DNA from: Apiosordaria backusii
Lineage: Eukaryota; Ascomycota; Sordariomycetes; Sordariales; Lasiosphaeriaceae
Direction: 5' to 3'
DNA length: 64,000 nucleotides
NCBI GenBank assembly: GCA_030549205.1
Contig: JAUKTV010000002.1
Coordinates: 3,348,001-3,412,000 of the forward strand
In this document: positions 13,201 to 20,490 of the stretch, piece by piece
How positions within the stretch are numbered: the first letter of the stretch is position 1
Layout of the letters: every line of letters begins with the position of its first letter
Notes under the pieces: generated by a model
Seen by the model: the letters and a program-made list of their open reading frames with translations, nothing else
Databases searched by the model: none
What the model was told of the DNA's origin: nothing
Position numbers and translations under genes: made by a program

Positions 13201-14424
13201 ATGGCGGATGTCAAGGGGGGTGATGATAGCAGCAATGATCGTCACAAGAGATGGGTCTGGCTTCAGCCCTATGACCGTTGTATCCTCTGGAGCAGCAAGC
13301 AACCAACCACGGGAGGCGCTCTTCTGGGCAAATCTGGACGCAAGCGTACGTTATCACGAATCAACACATTGTTCCGGACCGATACTAACCCATCTTTAGT
13401 CACTATTCAATCCGTCATTGATGTCAAGGACGACAATCCGCCTCCGCGGGGAGCTGGTCCGCTGTTCAACAGGTCTATTTTGATTCTGACACCACAACGG
13501 GCCCTCAAGTTCACGGCTTCCAACGCCGAGCGCCATTACATTTGGTTGAATTCTCTCTCGTTCCTTGCTCACTCCAACCAAGCCATCCCTGAGAGTCTAC
13601 CAGTACCACAGCCGCAGCCGAAGCCCCTGCCGGAGCAATATGAGTTGCCCAAGGCCAAGGTGCGGAGGCCGATTAGAGATTCGATTCGCCTTACCAAGTC
13701 CAAAGCGGGAGCTCCGGTGATCAAGTCTGATCCCATAGAGCCACCGCATCTCGAGTTGGACAGCGCACCGCCCAACATTGGGACGTCTAGGCCACCGATG
13801 CCTGACATTTATTCCATCCCGTCACACACGCGCGAGGAGTCTCGGGATACAGCTCAGCCACCGCCCATTACGCGCTACGGTGAGCGAGGAGGCAATGTGC
13901 ATGGCCGCAAGCGTAGCAACACTGGCGGCCACGTGCCACCCCCGCTCTCCTTCCGGGGGTTCTCAGGCCCGGTAGGAGGTGTAGGCAATCATGCCTCGAC
14001 AAATAGCACGGCAGGAAACAGCATTGCCGGATCATCCGACATTTATAGCAACGCGGGAGCCAGCGCTATTACTGGGGCATCCAGTGCCATCACGTGGGGA
14101 ACGGGGTCGGTGCGGACATCAGAAGCGTCGAACCGGCCGAACGGCCCCAATTTCTTTGATGCCATTGGGACTGTCCGCATGGAGGCCTTTATCAGCCCTC
14201 TGGCGTTTAGTCGGTTTGGTGATACACCGTACGAGGATATCCACGAGAGGGACGACGATTATCGGCATGTCGCTCGTAGGAGGAGCAAGGAGTCGAGACG
14301 TCGAGCCAGCCGGAGCCGACAGCGGGACAGTTACCAAAGCCGCGGTACCAGGGGGACCACCGATAATGAGGTGGACGAGTGGTATTCCAGGGATGCCAGA
14401 GACGATCCATTCCGGGGGTTTTAA
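10255..14424 (+). CDS. apsA: ApsA/Num1-type cortical protein with coiled coil and PH domain
   Basis: Coding exons 10255-13345 and 13400-14424, giving 1371 residues. The start has a strong CAACAATGG context. Residues 95-240 are a charged coiled coil rich in E, K and R heptads. About 250-950 is a long disordered Ser/Pro-rich stretch. About 957-1090 is a PH domain of the Mcp5/Num1 type, starting near VEAIAQTMVGEWMYKY. The C-terminal tail is Arg/Ser-rich. A 54-nt in-frame intron (13346-13399, GTACGT...TACTAAC...TTTAG) interrupts the PH domain. Unspliced, it would insert 18 residues; spliced, the protein reads GKSGRKLTIQSVIDVKDDN, typical of the family. Family knowledge: A. nidulans ApsA and yeast Num1 sit at the plasma membrane, anchor dynein and position nuclei; loss of ApsA gives anucleate primary sterigmata. 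Four Gln-centred motifs at residues 386-563 resemble dynein light chain LC8 sites. The leader has two introns and a uORF. Confidence 0.9.
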   Translation: MVGAWETEDESTVPVGSLPTPADTPYRVPSRNVSRGSRKSRRSNTPPGKNAKSRSPAPLNGERNDRASMMSTREFCSDEPVSIDSKRFTPTLHANLVSEILSLRRDQEEKLKIIESLESSLETVRGESESLQARVVSTDKESRSLKRQLALLEGGTSSALGELARERDEAVDSAAETKKRLDITQKKLRSQEEDSERVHRQWEKEKDEWEEEKRKLERKIHVAESRLKVVIDEVTAFQAVQIHGENGILNDHESEGEESGKENDAASVRTMSLTSNPRYSIMTSPKANGMNSLADELDGFDEESDYGGRESVLSNGNHHTHLRNMSRDSIMSKTHRRRQSSDSLMRSGSVARSRLVFSPTALEKLEGGTIQEDNETEFIAPKAVYVDTGVQPSPPPSPKMIAVKPATPEPSPFIQRYERLYGLDSPPRADLEIEANQRRKRVQIGQPLAIKTPANNLMVNGSSQTLEEPLSPPKTPKTPSQELPPTPKPQIPAMVSSSTQTEDIAPPLQLPFLSIPSISIIPPSSRPSTPRQPLLPQLTKDVGCQVSLISSPPTASSSMQTEEIRVDKRLAKLPPHLHPSAITSRPISPALPTPDLPTDDFRQFTPVPGNVPPPRNPRRLTSKRSIVDIPSSPPVVSSPVREETRDAYPGNNDDGPVSSQTAAIRRPHRISSLFAGFDGNSTDEGDEFMDLDISDSEYRTALSAPSAPRTAASSSRMGKRGSETTAASSESAFSPKMSSRYSPRLMDEPDGYGGYGSANIISQARETRDTGINSSGSRRGGPRPAFGTRASVMRRAALIQSGINSHSRARSPSLTDTKEPPFPIPTRASSRKPPQSVSAPSEGRSSSRGSDAWHRRGSSRSHYRAGSIRKVRSVTGLPRGQRRRPSRSPSRFAEEVEVPESPGLPPLPSNDITTPRNKESNSYAKYRSHRSQPSTNTTTTGETGAASQAEPKEKAFTVVEAIAQTMVGEWMYKYVRRRKSFGMADVKGGDDSSNDRHKRWVWLQPYDRCILWSSKQPTTGGALLGKSGRKRTLSRINTLFRTDTNPSLVTIQSVIDVKDDNPPPRGAGPLFNRSILILTPQRALKFTASNAERHYIWLNSLSFLAHSNQAIPESLPVPQPQPKPLPEQYELPKAKVRRPIRDSIRLTKSKAGAPVIKSDPIEPPHLELDSAPPNIGTSRPPMPDIYSIPSHTREESRDTAQPPPITRYGERGGNVHGRKRSNTGGHVPPPLSFRGFSGPVGGVGNHASTNSTAGNSIAGSSDIYSNAGASAITGASSAITWGTGSVRTSEASNRPNGPNFFDAIGTVRMEAFISPLAFSRFGDTPYEDIHERDDDYRHVARRRSKESRRRASRSRQRDSYQSRGTRGTTDNEVDEWYSRDARDDPFRGF

Positions 14425-15157
14425 TCTTTTTCTTTTCTTACTTGCTTTTACAGTCATGACTGACGTCGAATTTTTCTTTATTGTCATTTCTATAAGCGTT
14501 GGGCAAACGACATTTTTGCTATCAGAAGCATGAGTTCTCCAGGAGTTTCAAAAGATCAAAAAGCTACAACGTTCATTTGGTGGGGGCAGAGAGCAGAGTA
14601 TCATCGTCAGGGGAATAAGAGATGGCAGTAAGAGTGATACCATTTACAACACGCATGCGCGCGCAACATGACTGAGGCCAACATTCATATGTGGCTAATT
14701 TTCTTTTCTCTCTTACCATTCAATGTATTTTTTTTTAGTTTTGGACGTTTTGGGACGTGTACCTGTCTAGATATCTGCAGGGTGGACGGGTGGAAGGCTT
14801 TTGTGCCAGGCATGGCCATGCAGACAGGCCGCGAGGCTGTTGCTGCTGATGGGGTGTCATTGTGGGAAAATGTAGAAGTGCGACGATTACAAAGTCACTA
14901 AGTCGCCGAGTCTTTGGGCAAGTTATTTGCATCAGTGAGCAGAGCAGAGCAGAGCTTTTAAAAGCCTTGATTTACTTTACACTCGGCGTGGTACTTTTGT
15001 TTTCGTGTTTCATGTCTGCTACTTTGAACTGAATGACATGTATTGTATCTAGAGGCTAGACAGAGAGGTAAAGGTTCCTGGGTGTACAAAGAGAATGGTG
15101 AAAGATAGACACAGATAGATAATAATAATGCATATTCTTGTAATTGTGCGGAACCAC
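14425..15157. other. 3' flank of the apsA-type gene
   Basis: T-rich sequence just after the stop (TTTTTCTTTTC near 14426) and further A/T-rich tracts to 15140 are consistent with a 3' UTR and termination region. The minus and plus frames of 60-77 codons here look random. Nothing else is seen. Confidence 0.5.
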
Positions 15158-15345
15158 TACCGTATCTACTTAGTGAATTGGAATATAGCTAGACCGAAAG
15201 TTGTTTAGTATATTGCATTAAAAACCCCTATACGCCTCAGTTCTGCCCGCAATAGGACTCAACTTTCTCTAATCTAACCAATTGTCTTTAGGGTCGCTAA
15301 CTACTCTCAGCTAGCTATATTCCAATTCACTGAGTAGATATGGTA
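15158..15345. mobile_element. MITE-like element with 33-bp terminal inverted repeats and TA flanks
   Basis: The 33 bases at 15160-15192 (starting CCGTATCTACT, ending GGAATATAGCTAG) are matched in inverted orientation at 15311-15343, with 31 of 33 positions identical. The 184-bp unit is flanked on both sides by TA (15158-15159 and 15344-15345), the target duplication used by Tc1/mariner elements. The 118-bp interior has no open frame, so this would be a non-autonomous element. It sits between the apsA-type gene and the OTU gene. Alternative: a stable hairpin with a structural or terminator role. Confidence 0.7.
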
Positions 15346-15720
15346 TCTATGGCTGTGTCTGTGATGTGGTCAGCACCCCTGAAACTACCCCTTTGCGCCA
15401 GCTCATGCCAGTAACCCTAACCCTTGAATTCACTTGATCCTGAGCGTCGCTCCTGCTCCCAAGAACAACCCCGCCCCGCCATTGCCCCACCATTGTTTTC
15501 CAAAGAGCTCGACAGGCAGGCGCATTTCGCATCTTCGCAGAGCAACTATTTTTCGACTCTCTCCCCGCTAAACCCGCTTTCCCTCTCTCACACTTTTCTT
15601 CTGCTTTACTCGACATCGTCTTTACGTCCGACCGACCCAAGCAAAGCATTCTTTTCACCAGTTTAACCAACCAAACATTTGCTAAAAGGAGAGCCCGAGA
15701 GCAAAACCACAAGCACAAAA
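15346..15720 (+). promoter_or_regulatory. pyrimidine-rich promoter/leader of the OTU gene
   Basis: From about 15563 to 15630 the plus strand is dominated by C and T runs, the usual signature of a constitutive filamentous-fungal core promoter without a TATA box. The leader turns A-rich just before the start codon (AGCACAAAAATGG). The left boundary is the MITE-like element, whose insertion may have shortened or altered this promoter. Confidence 0.45.
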
Positions 15721-16734
15721 ATGGCGGCCGACGAAGAACCCCCCGCCGTCGCCACTACTACCACTGCGTCACCGCCCCCAGCAGAAGAAGCAACAGAAAA
15801 CCCCCTCGACGCCCTCCTCGCCCGCCACCGAAAAGAAGCCCGCGATCTCCAATCCCGCATAACGAACAAGAAGAAGAACGCCACCAAGAAGACGAGGAAA
15901 AAGGTCAATGACAAGTGCGCTGAGCTGGAGAGGGAGATGAAGGAAAGGCACGAGGCGGAGATTGCGAGGCTCAATGGGGGGGATGATACTGAGCCAGAGG
16001 GGGAAGTACAGTCTGATGGGGAGGGGCAAATACCACCACCGTCGACGACAGAGACGGAGCAAGATAAGACCAATGGGGTAGATGCCGTAACGGAAAAGCT
16101 CCAGGATACAACAATCTCATCCCCATCCTCACCACCACCACAGCCGCAGCAACAGAATGGGACCGGCCCAGCGGGTAAGAAACGCAACCGCCAAAAGGAA
16201 CGCTTAGCTAGACGACAGGCCGAGGTGGAGGCTGCTTCTGCGGCTGCCCAGGAAGAAGCGGCGACCATGACGGATCACCGTGCTGCGGAGAGAGAATACA
16301 TTGACGGTGTGCTAAAGGAGGAAAGGTTGAGAGAGCAGGAGATTCAACCGGATGGGCATTGCTTGTTTTCGGCTATTGCTGATCAGTTGCATCATCGGGG
16401 GGTGACTGAGGAGAAGCTGGATTATAAAGCTGTGAGGAAACAGGCGGCGGATTACATGGAGGCGCACTCGGAGGATTTTGAGCCGTTTTTGGAGCCGGAA
16501 CAGGGGACGTGGGTGGATTACTTGAGGAATATACGGGATACGGCGCTGTGGGGAGGGCAGATGGAGTTGCAGGCGTTGGCGAAGACGTATGGGGTGGTGA
16601 TCAAGATTGTGCAGTTACCGAAGGTGGAGACGGTTGGGGAGGAGGGGGGTGGGAAGAAGGTGTTGTGGTTGGTTTATTATAGGCAGAGTTCTGTTTTGGG
16701 GCAGCATTATAACTCGTTGAGGCACAGCTCGTAG
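15721..16734 (+). CDS. otu2: OTU-domain deubiquitinating cysteine protease (OTUD6/Otu2 type)
   Basis: Single exon of 337 residues. The ATG at 15721 is preceded by ACAAAA, and the frame upstream of it has no other ATG. Residues 25-75 are a charged helical region (LLARHRKEARDLQSRI...KKNATKKTRKKVNDK) typical of the N-terminus of OTUD6-type proteins. A Pro/Thr-rich linker follows, then a basic helix (KKRNRQKERLARRQAE) near 155-175. The OTU domain occupies about 200-337. Catalytic signature PDGHCLFSAI has Asp211 and Cys214; the catalytic His329 is in LGQHYNSL at the C-terminus. Family knowledge: Otu2/OTUD6 enzymes cleave ubiquitin chains and act on 40S ribosomal subunits during translation initiation. 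All catalytic residues are present, so the enzyme should be active. Codons shift from C-ending in the first 130 bases to G-ending afterwards. Confidence 0.92.
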   Translation: MAADEEPPAVATTTTASPPPAEEATENPLDALLARHRKEARDLQSRITNKKKNATKKTRKKVNDKCAELEREMKERHEAEIARLNGGDDTEPEGEVQSDGEGQIPPPSTTETEQDKTNGVDAVTEKLQDTTISSPSSPPPQPQQQNGTGPAGKKRNRQKERLARRQAEVEAASAAAQEEAATMTDHRAAEREYIDGVLKEERLREQEIQPDGHCLFSAIADQLHHRGVTEEKLDYKAVRKQAADYMEAHSEDFEPFLEPEQGTWVDYLRNIRDTALWGGQMELQALAKTYGVVIKIVQLPKVETVGEEGGGKKVLWLVYYRQSSVLGQHYNSLRHSS

Positions 16735-17770
16735 GGGGAGAAGGGGGCCAATATTTTTGCAGCAAAGAGGGATACCGGGTGGTCTGTTTCTGCTGGTGGG
16801 GTGAAGACGCAGGATAGAAGGAAGATTTGTGCGGAGGAGGCTATGAACAGAATGATGTGGTACCGTGGCTTGGAAAGGAAGCCGCGCAAAGCGAAGCCAC
16901 ATTCACGTTGTCGACATATCTGGAAGTCCCACTGGAACAGGCTTCGGAGTCGTTCGCACAAATTGCGCCGGACCATCCCTCTGGCTTGCGTAGCGCTGGT
17001 TATAAGGGCGGCGATCATGTACCATAATTATCACTGGCTGGTGGGAATACAGGAGAAGGCGGAAATATGTCGCGCAATCCTCCGGAAGGTGAAGCAGAGG
17101 AGGGAATGGAAGGCGAGGATGGCGGACCAGATGAGCCTGATGGCTGAGAAGGAGCGGCTGGCCCAGGCGAAGATTGAAATGCGGTCGGCGGCACAGGAAT
17201 GTTTAGGGCTTATTGAAGAGGTCAAGAAGAATTTAGAAGAGAGAAGTGCGGAGGAGAAGAGGAAGAGGAAGACGGAGAAGAGGAAGGAGAACCGGGAGAA
17301 GAATAACCCTTTGAGGGCGGAGAGGAAGAGACAGAGGAAACTGGTGATGCAGATGAAGGAATCGAAGGGGCCGAGGGTTGATTTGGGGGTTGGGTTTTGT
17401 AATAGTCATAGTCGGAAGGGGGTTGAGTTTCTATAGGGGGTTGGTGTGGTGGGTGGAAAGGGAAGAGGGGAGTTTTGTGACTTGGGCATTATCAGCGTAT
17501 AGGATGGGGCATATGTAGATGGCAGGCGAGCATCTATCAGCGAAGCAATTGTACATTTTGCAACACTATTATTCTTGAGATGTTTGACTGGTAAGAGAAC
17601 TGTCACCCTTGAGTGTAGAGCATACTGTCGGGTATTTTGGCTTGCAACCGAGCCATACGCTTATTTATCTAGGACAACATCCGTCCACGCCCTGGATAAA
17701 AAAACTGGCACCGCTATCTGCACAACCCACCACATTCACTACCATTTTCAAAGCCTGCCAATTATTTTTT
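16735..17770. other. OTU 3' flank with unassigned open frame(s)
   Basis: A plus-strand frame runs to 17436. Its first ATG is at 16843, which gives about 197 residues with one hydrophobic stretch (near 16975-17030) and a Lys/Glu/Arg-rich C-terminal half predicted as coiled coil. A second plus frame at 16827-17027 and an acidic frame after it also look protein-like, and neither strand gives a clean multi-exon model. It may be a decayed gene, a rapidly evolving orphan, or the purine-rich 3' UTR of the OTU gene. I do not recognise a family. Confidence 0.25.
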
Positions 17771-17875
17771 AAGGCCTATTGACTATCTTTAAAGGTCTAT
17801 TGATTATCTTTAATAGTCTACTGACTATCTTTAAAAGCCTACCGGCTATCTTTCGAAGCCTAGCGGGTATCTTAT
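17771..17875. repeat. five tandem 21-bp units
   Basis: Five adjoining, diverged copies of a 21-bp unit, roughly AARGYCTAYTGACTATCTTTA, fill this 105-bp interval. The first three are closest; the last two carry C/G changes. The array ends six bases before the left arm of the inverted repeat at 17881, so the two may be parts of one element. Confidence 0.75.
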
Positions 17876-17880
17876 ATAGT

Positions 17881-17937
17881 TAGTCTCAGTAGCTCAGACC
17901 AGTGCGTCGCATGTACCCTGGGCTCCACCCCCCCCCC
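17881..17937. repeat. left arm of the inverted repeat around the phosphotransferase gene
   Basis: This arm begins TAGTCTCAGTAGCTCAG and ends in GGGCTCCACC followed by a C run. Its reverse complement is found at 19108-19163 with a single substitution (A/G) plus C-run length variation. Both arms begin with TA at their outer edge. The arms are about 1.17 kb apart and enclose the whole phosphotransferase-like gene. Confidence 0.85.
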
Positions 17938-18133
17938 CAACCCACACCCCGGCACCCCATGGAGATTGTGGCCTTGCTCTCGGAGTCGCTTCATTGTTCT
18001 CTGTCCAGGAATCGATGGTCAGAGCTAACGATGCGCTGGAGGGTCTTAAACACACGTAGCAACTGGATGGCAGCAAATCTTCGTAGTATTAGCGTGCTCT
18101 GTGGAGTATCTAGGATTATATTTATATAATAGT

Positions 18134-19072
18134 CTAGCGCCGGCTTCTCTCCCCTTCCTCCTCGATCGCCTTATCCCTCTTGTTATATGCCTCGGTAACC
18201 TCTGGGAAACCCATCTCTCTGAGCTTCTGCTCAACCCGCACCGGGTACTCGCTGTTGCGCTCTACGCTGGTGCTGGTGACGCGCTCCACACACAAGGCCC
18301 CGCAGATGGCGAACTTGGTTCGCACCCATTCTAGGGGAGCGTACCCAGCCATCTCCCAGTCGAGGACCACAATCCGGTTTCCGTTGAGAATGATATTAGT
18401 CGGCCCGAGGTCGTTGTGAGAAAAGACAAACAACACCGAGCAGTCCATTCCCAGCTCTTTGCAGTGTTGCTGGAGGACTTCGACTCTCTGGTTACCCGGT
18501 TCTTGGAGCGGATCCAGCCAGTTGTAGTCGACGCCGGTCAGAACACTGGACCGAAAGACCTTGATTTCGGCGCAAATTTCCGAGACGCGAGTTACTACGT
18601 GCTCCTTCTCCTCCTCGGGCATTTCCCACCACGCCTCATTAAGTCGCTTGCCGGGTGCACAGGGCTCAACTAAGTAGGTCTTGCCAGCGTCTTCCGTGTA
18701 GAAGAGGACGGTGGGAATGTCGAAGCTGAGTTGCTGTCCGGCCAGAAACGCTAGGGTCTCGGGTTCTCGCCGAGTATTGTCGTTGGCGATCCTGACCTTG
18801 ATGATGAGCGCGTCACCGAAGCGGAACACGGCCGACACGTCACCGGCGTCGTGGATCTGGCGGGCGTGGCCATCGGGGGCGAGCGGGCCGGCATCGGGCG
18901 GGGGAACCGGCGCTGCAGAGAGGGTGTAGTATGAGCCGTCGCTACTATTCTCCCACAGGCAGTCCTCCTTGCGCGGTCCTTGGATATGACGGAGGACGTG
19001 CTTGCTTCCGACGAGCCACGAGGTTTTGTCGATTTGCTTGACCGAGTCTCGTACGTGGATGGTGGGATCCAT
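18134..19072 (-). CDS. aminoglycoside phosphotransferase (APH)/choline kinase-like protein
   Basis: 312 residues from the ATG at 19072 (MDPTIHV). Earlier in-frame ATGs at 19204 and 19192 would add up to 44 residues encoded partly by the inverted-repeat arm, so I prefer the later start. The kinase-like fold is seen in order: an N-lobe segment (FRFGDALIIKVRI, with a candidate nucleotide-binding Lys) and ETLAFL helix; the hinge region YLVEPCAPGKRL; the catalytic loop SHNDLGPTNIILN near residue 218 (Brenner motif HxDxxxxN); and the metal-binding VLDWEMAGY (DxE type). Family knowledge: fungal APH-family proteins phosphorylate small molecules but substrates are mostly unknown; antibiotic resistance should not be assumed. 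Catalytic residues are intact. It is divergent from the dehydrogenase gene at 19624 and lies entirely inside an inverted repeat. Confidence 0.85.
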   Translation of the reverse strand: MDPTIHVRDSVKQIDKTSWLVGSKHVLRHIQGPRKEDCLWENSSDGSYYTLSAAPVPPPDAGPLAPDGHARQIHDAGDVSAVFRFGDALIIKVRIANDNTRREPETLAFLAGQQLSFDIPTVLFYTEDAGKTYLVEPCAPGKRLNEAWWEMPEEEKEHVVTRVSEICAEIKVFRSSVLTGVDYNWLDPLQEPGNQRVEVLQQHCKELGMDCSVLFVFSHNDLGPTNIILNGNRIVVLDWEMAGYAPLEWVRTKFAICGALCVERVTSTSVERNSEYPVRVEQKLREMGFPEVTEAYNKRDKAIEEEGERSRR

Positions 19073-19107
19073 GTCGGGCTGGCTTGAGGATGACCATGAG
19101 GGTGTAG

Positions 19108-19163
19108 GTGGGGGGGTGGAGCCCAGGGTACATGCGACGCACTGGCCTGAGCTACTGAGACTA
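19108..19163. repeat. right arm of the inverted repeat around the phosphotransferase gene
   Basis: Reverse-complement partner of 17881-17937, differing by one substitution within the unique part. It overlaps the upstream in-frame extension of the phosphotransferase frame, so a longer protein isoform would be partly encoded by repeat sequence. Its outer edge again reads TA. Confidence 0.85.
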
Positions 19164-19511
19164 CGGTTTTTTTGTCCACCGCGTGCATCCATCTCAACCA
19201 CCATCAACTTCACGAACTCCAGATCGCCCTTCCCCAGTCTCAAAATGTGGGGGAGCGACGGCAAGCAAGGAAGACAAGTCTTGGCCTTTTGGAGAAATCG
19301 CGGGGAATTTCTGATGGGTTGGTAAGGTTACCCAATCAGGTTAATGATGCTGCCGTTTGGGGGTTAGATCCTTGTAAATGGCCCCTGTCCGGACGCGAAC
19401 CTCGGCTTCCGGCTGTCCCTCAGGTCAGGTTTGGATTCGCCCGTTTGATATCAATCAATCAGTCTTTCTTTTATAAGTGATTCGAGGTAACCGGAAAAGG
19501 ACGTCCTTGTG

Positions 19512-19520
19512 TTTATATAC
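19512..19520 (+). promoter_or_regulatory. TATA-like element of the short-chain dehydrogenase gene
   Basis: TTTATATAC stands 104 bases before the ATG at 19624, with a pyrimidine-rich leader between (TTCAACCTCTGATTTCC). Position and sequence fit a fungal core promoter. Confidence 0.4.
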
Positions 19521-19623
19521 AGTCTTGCAACCTTCAACCTCTGATTTCCTCGTCTTTGGCTTCTCATCATCACCGTTACCATCCCCTGACAGTAAGTACA
19601 GTAAAGAAACAGCCGCCGCCAAA

Positions 19624-20490
19624 ATGGACATCAACAACCTCTTCTCCGTCAAGGTATGTTTCCCCCCCCCTTAATCCCCCCCCCCCCCTTTACTTCCCTC
19701 CCCCCCATTCTAACTCCCGTTCAAACAGGACAAAGTAGTCCTCATAACCGGCGGCGCAAAGGGCATCGGCCTGATGATCTCCACCGCCTTCGTCTCCGCC
19801 CAAGCAAAAGTGTACATCTCCTCCCGCGACGCCTCCGCCTGCTCCGCTGCCTGCGAGCAACTCAACAAGATCCGCCCCAACTCGGCCTTTTCCCTCCCAG
19901 CCGATTTACAATCCGAAGCAGAAGTCCACCGCTTGGCTTCCTCCCTCGCGAAACTCGAACCAGCCGGCATCCACGTCCTAATCAACAACTCCGGCGCCAC
20001 CTGGGGCGAGTCCTACGATTCCTACCCCGATGCCGCCTGGACTAAACTCCTCACCCTCAACCTCGCCCGTGTATTCACCCTCACCCAAGCCCTAACCCCC
20101 CTGCTGGAAAAGGCGAGTAAAAAAGGGGATCCGGGGAGAGTTATCAATATTGGGAGTATAGATGGACTGAGGGTTCCGGCGCTGCCGACATTTGCGTATT
20201 CAGCGTCGAAAGCGGGACTGCATCATTTGAGTAGGCATTTGGCTGTGGAGCTTGGGCCGAGGGGGATCACGTCGAATACGATTGCGTGTGGGCCTTTCCC
20301 GAGTAAGATGATGAAGCATACGCTTGATACGATGGGGGAGGTGATCAAGGGGGTGAATCCGCTGGGGAGGGTGGGGGAGCCGGAGGATGTCGGGGGGGCG
20401 TGTTTGTTTTTGGCGAGTAGGGTGGGGGGGTATGTGAATGGGGCTACGGTGGCGGTGGATGGGGGGGTGCATTTGATGGCGAAGATTTAA
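19624..20490 (+). CDS. short-chain dehydrogenase/reductase (3-oxoacyl-ACP reductase-like)
   Basis: Two exons, 19624-19653 and 19729-20490, joined over a 75-nt C-rich intron (GTATGT donor, CTAAC branch, CAAACAG acceptor); 263 residues. The start is in AAAATGG context. Classical SDR signatures: cofactor motif TGGAKGIG near residues 17-24, NNSG in the 90s, a Ser in IGSIDG and the catalytic YSASK motif, followed by the family's PG-equivalent CGPF and the C-terminal GGYVNGATVAVDGG. Single Rossmann domain, NAD(P)H-dependent. The best general match is the RhlG/3-oxoacyl-ACP reductase-like subgroup; the substrate is not determinable. The protein ends in Ala-Lys-Ile, a weak peroxisomal PTS1 variant known from some yeasts. 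Codons are strongly C-ending to about 20100 and G-ending after, a sharp switch inside one exon. Confidence 0.9.

Noticed and set aside
13396..13581. Treating the ApsA-type gene as one uninterrupted exon
   Set aside because: A perfect donor, branch site and acceptor at 13346-13399 restore the expected PH-domain sequence when removed.
15663..16268. 201-codon minus frame over the OTU gene
   Set aside because: Antisense shadow of a well supported coding sequence.
19385..19420. tRNA T-arm-like GGTTCGCGTCC on the minus strand
   Set aside because: The invariant A after GGTTCG is replaced and no A box or acceptor stem pairs with it.
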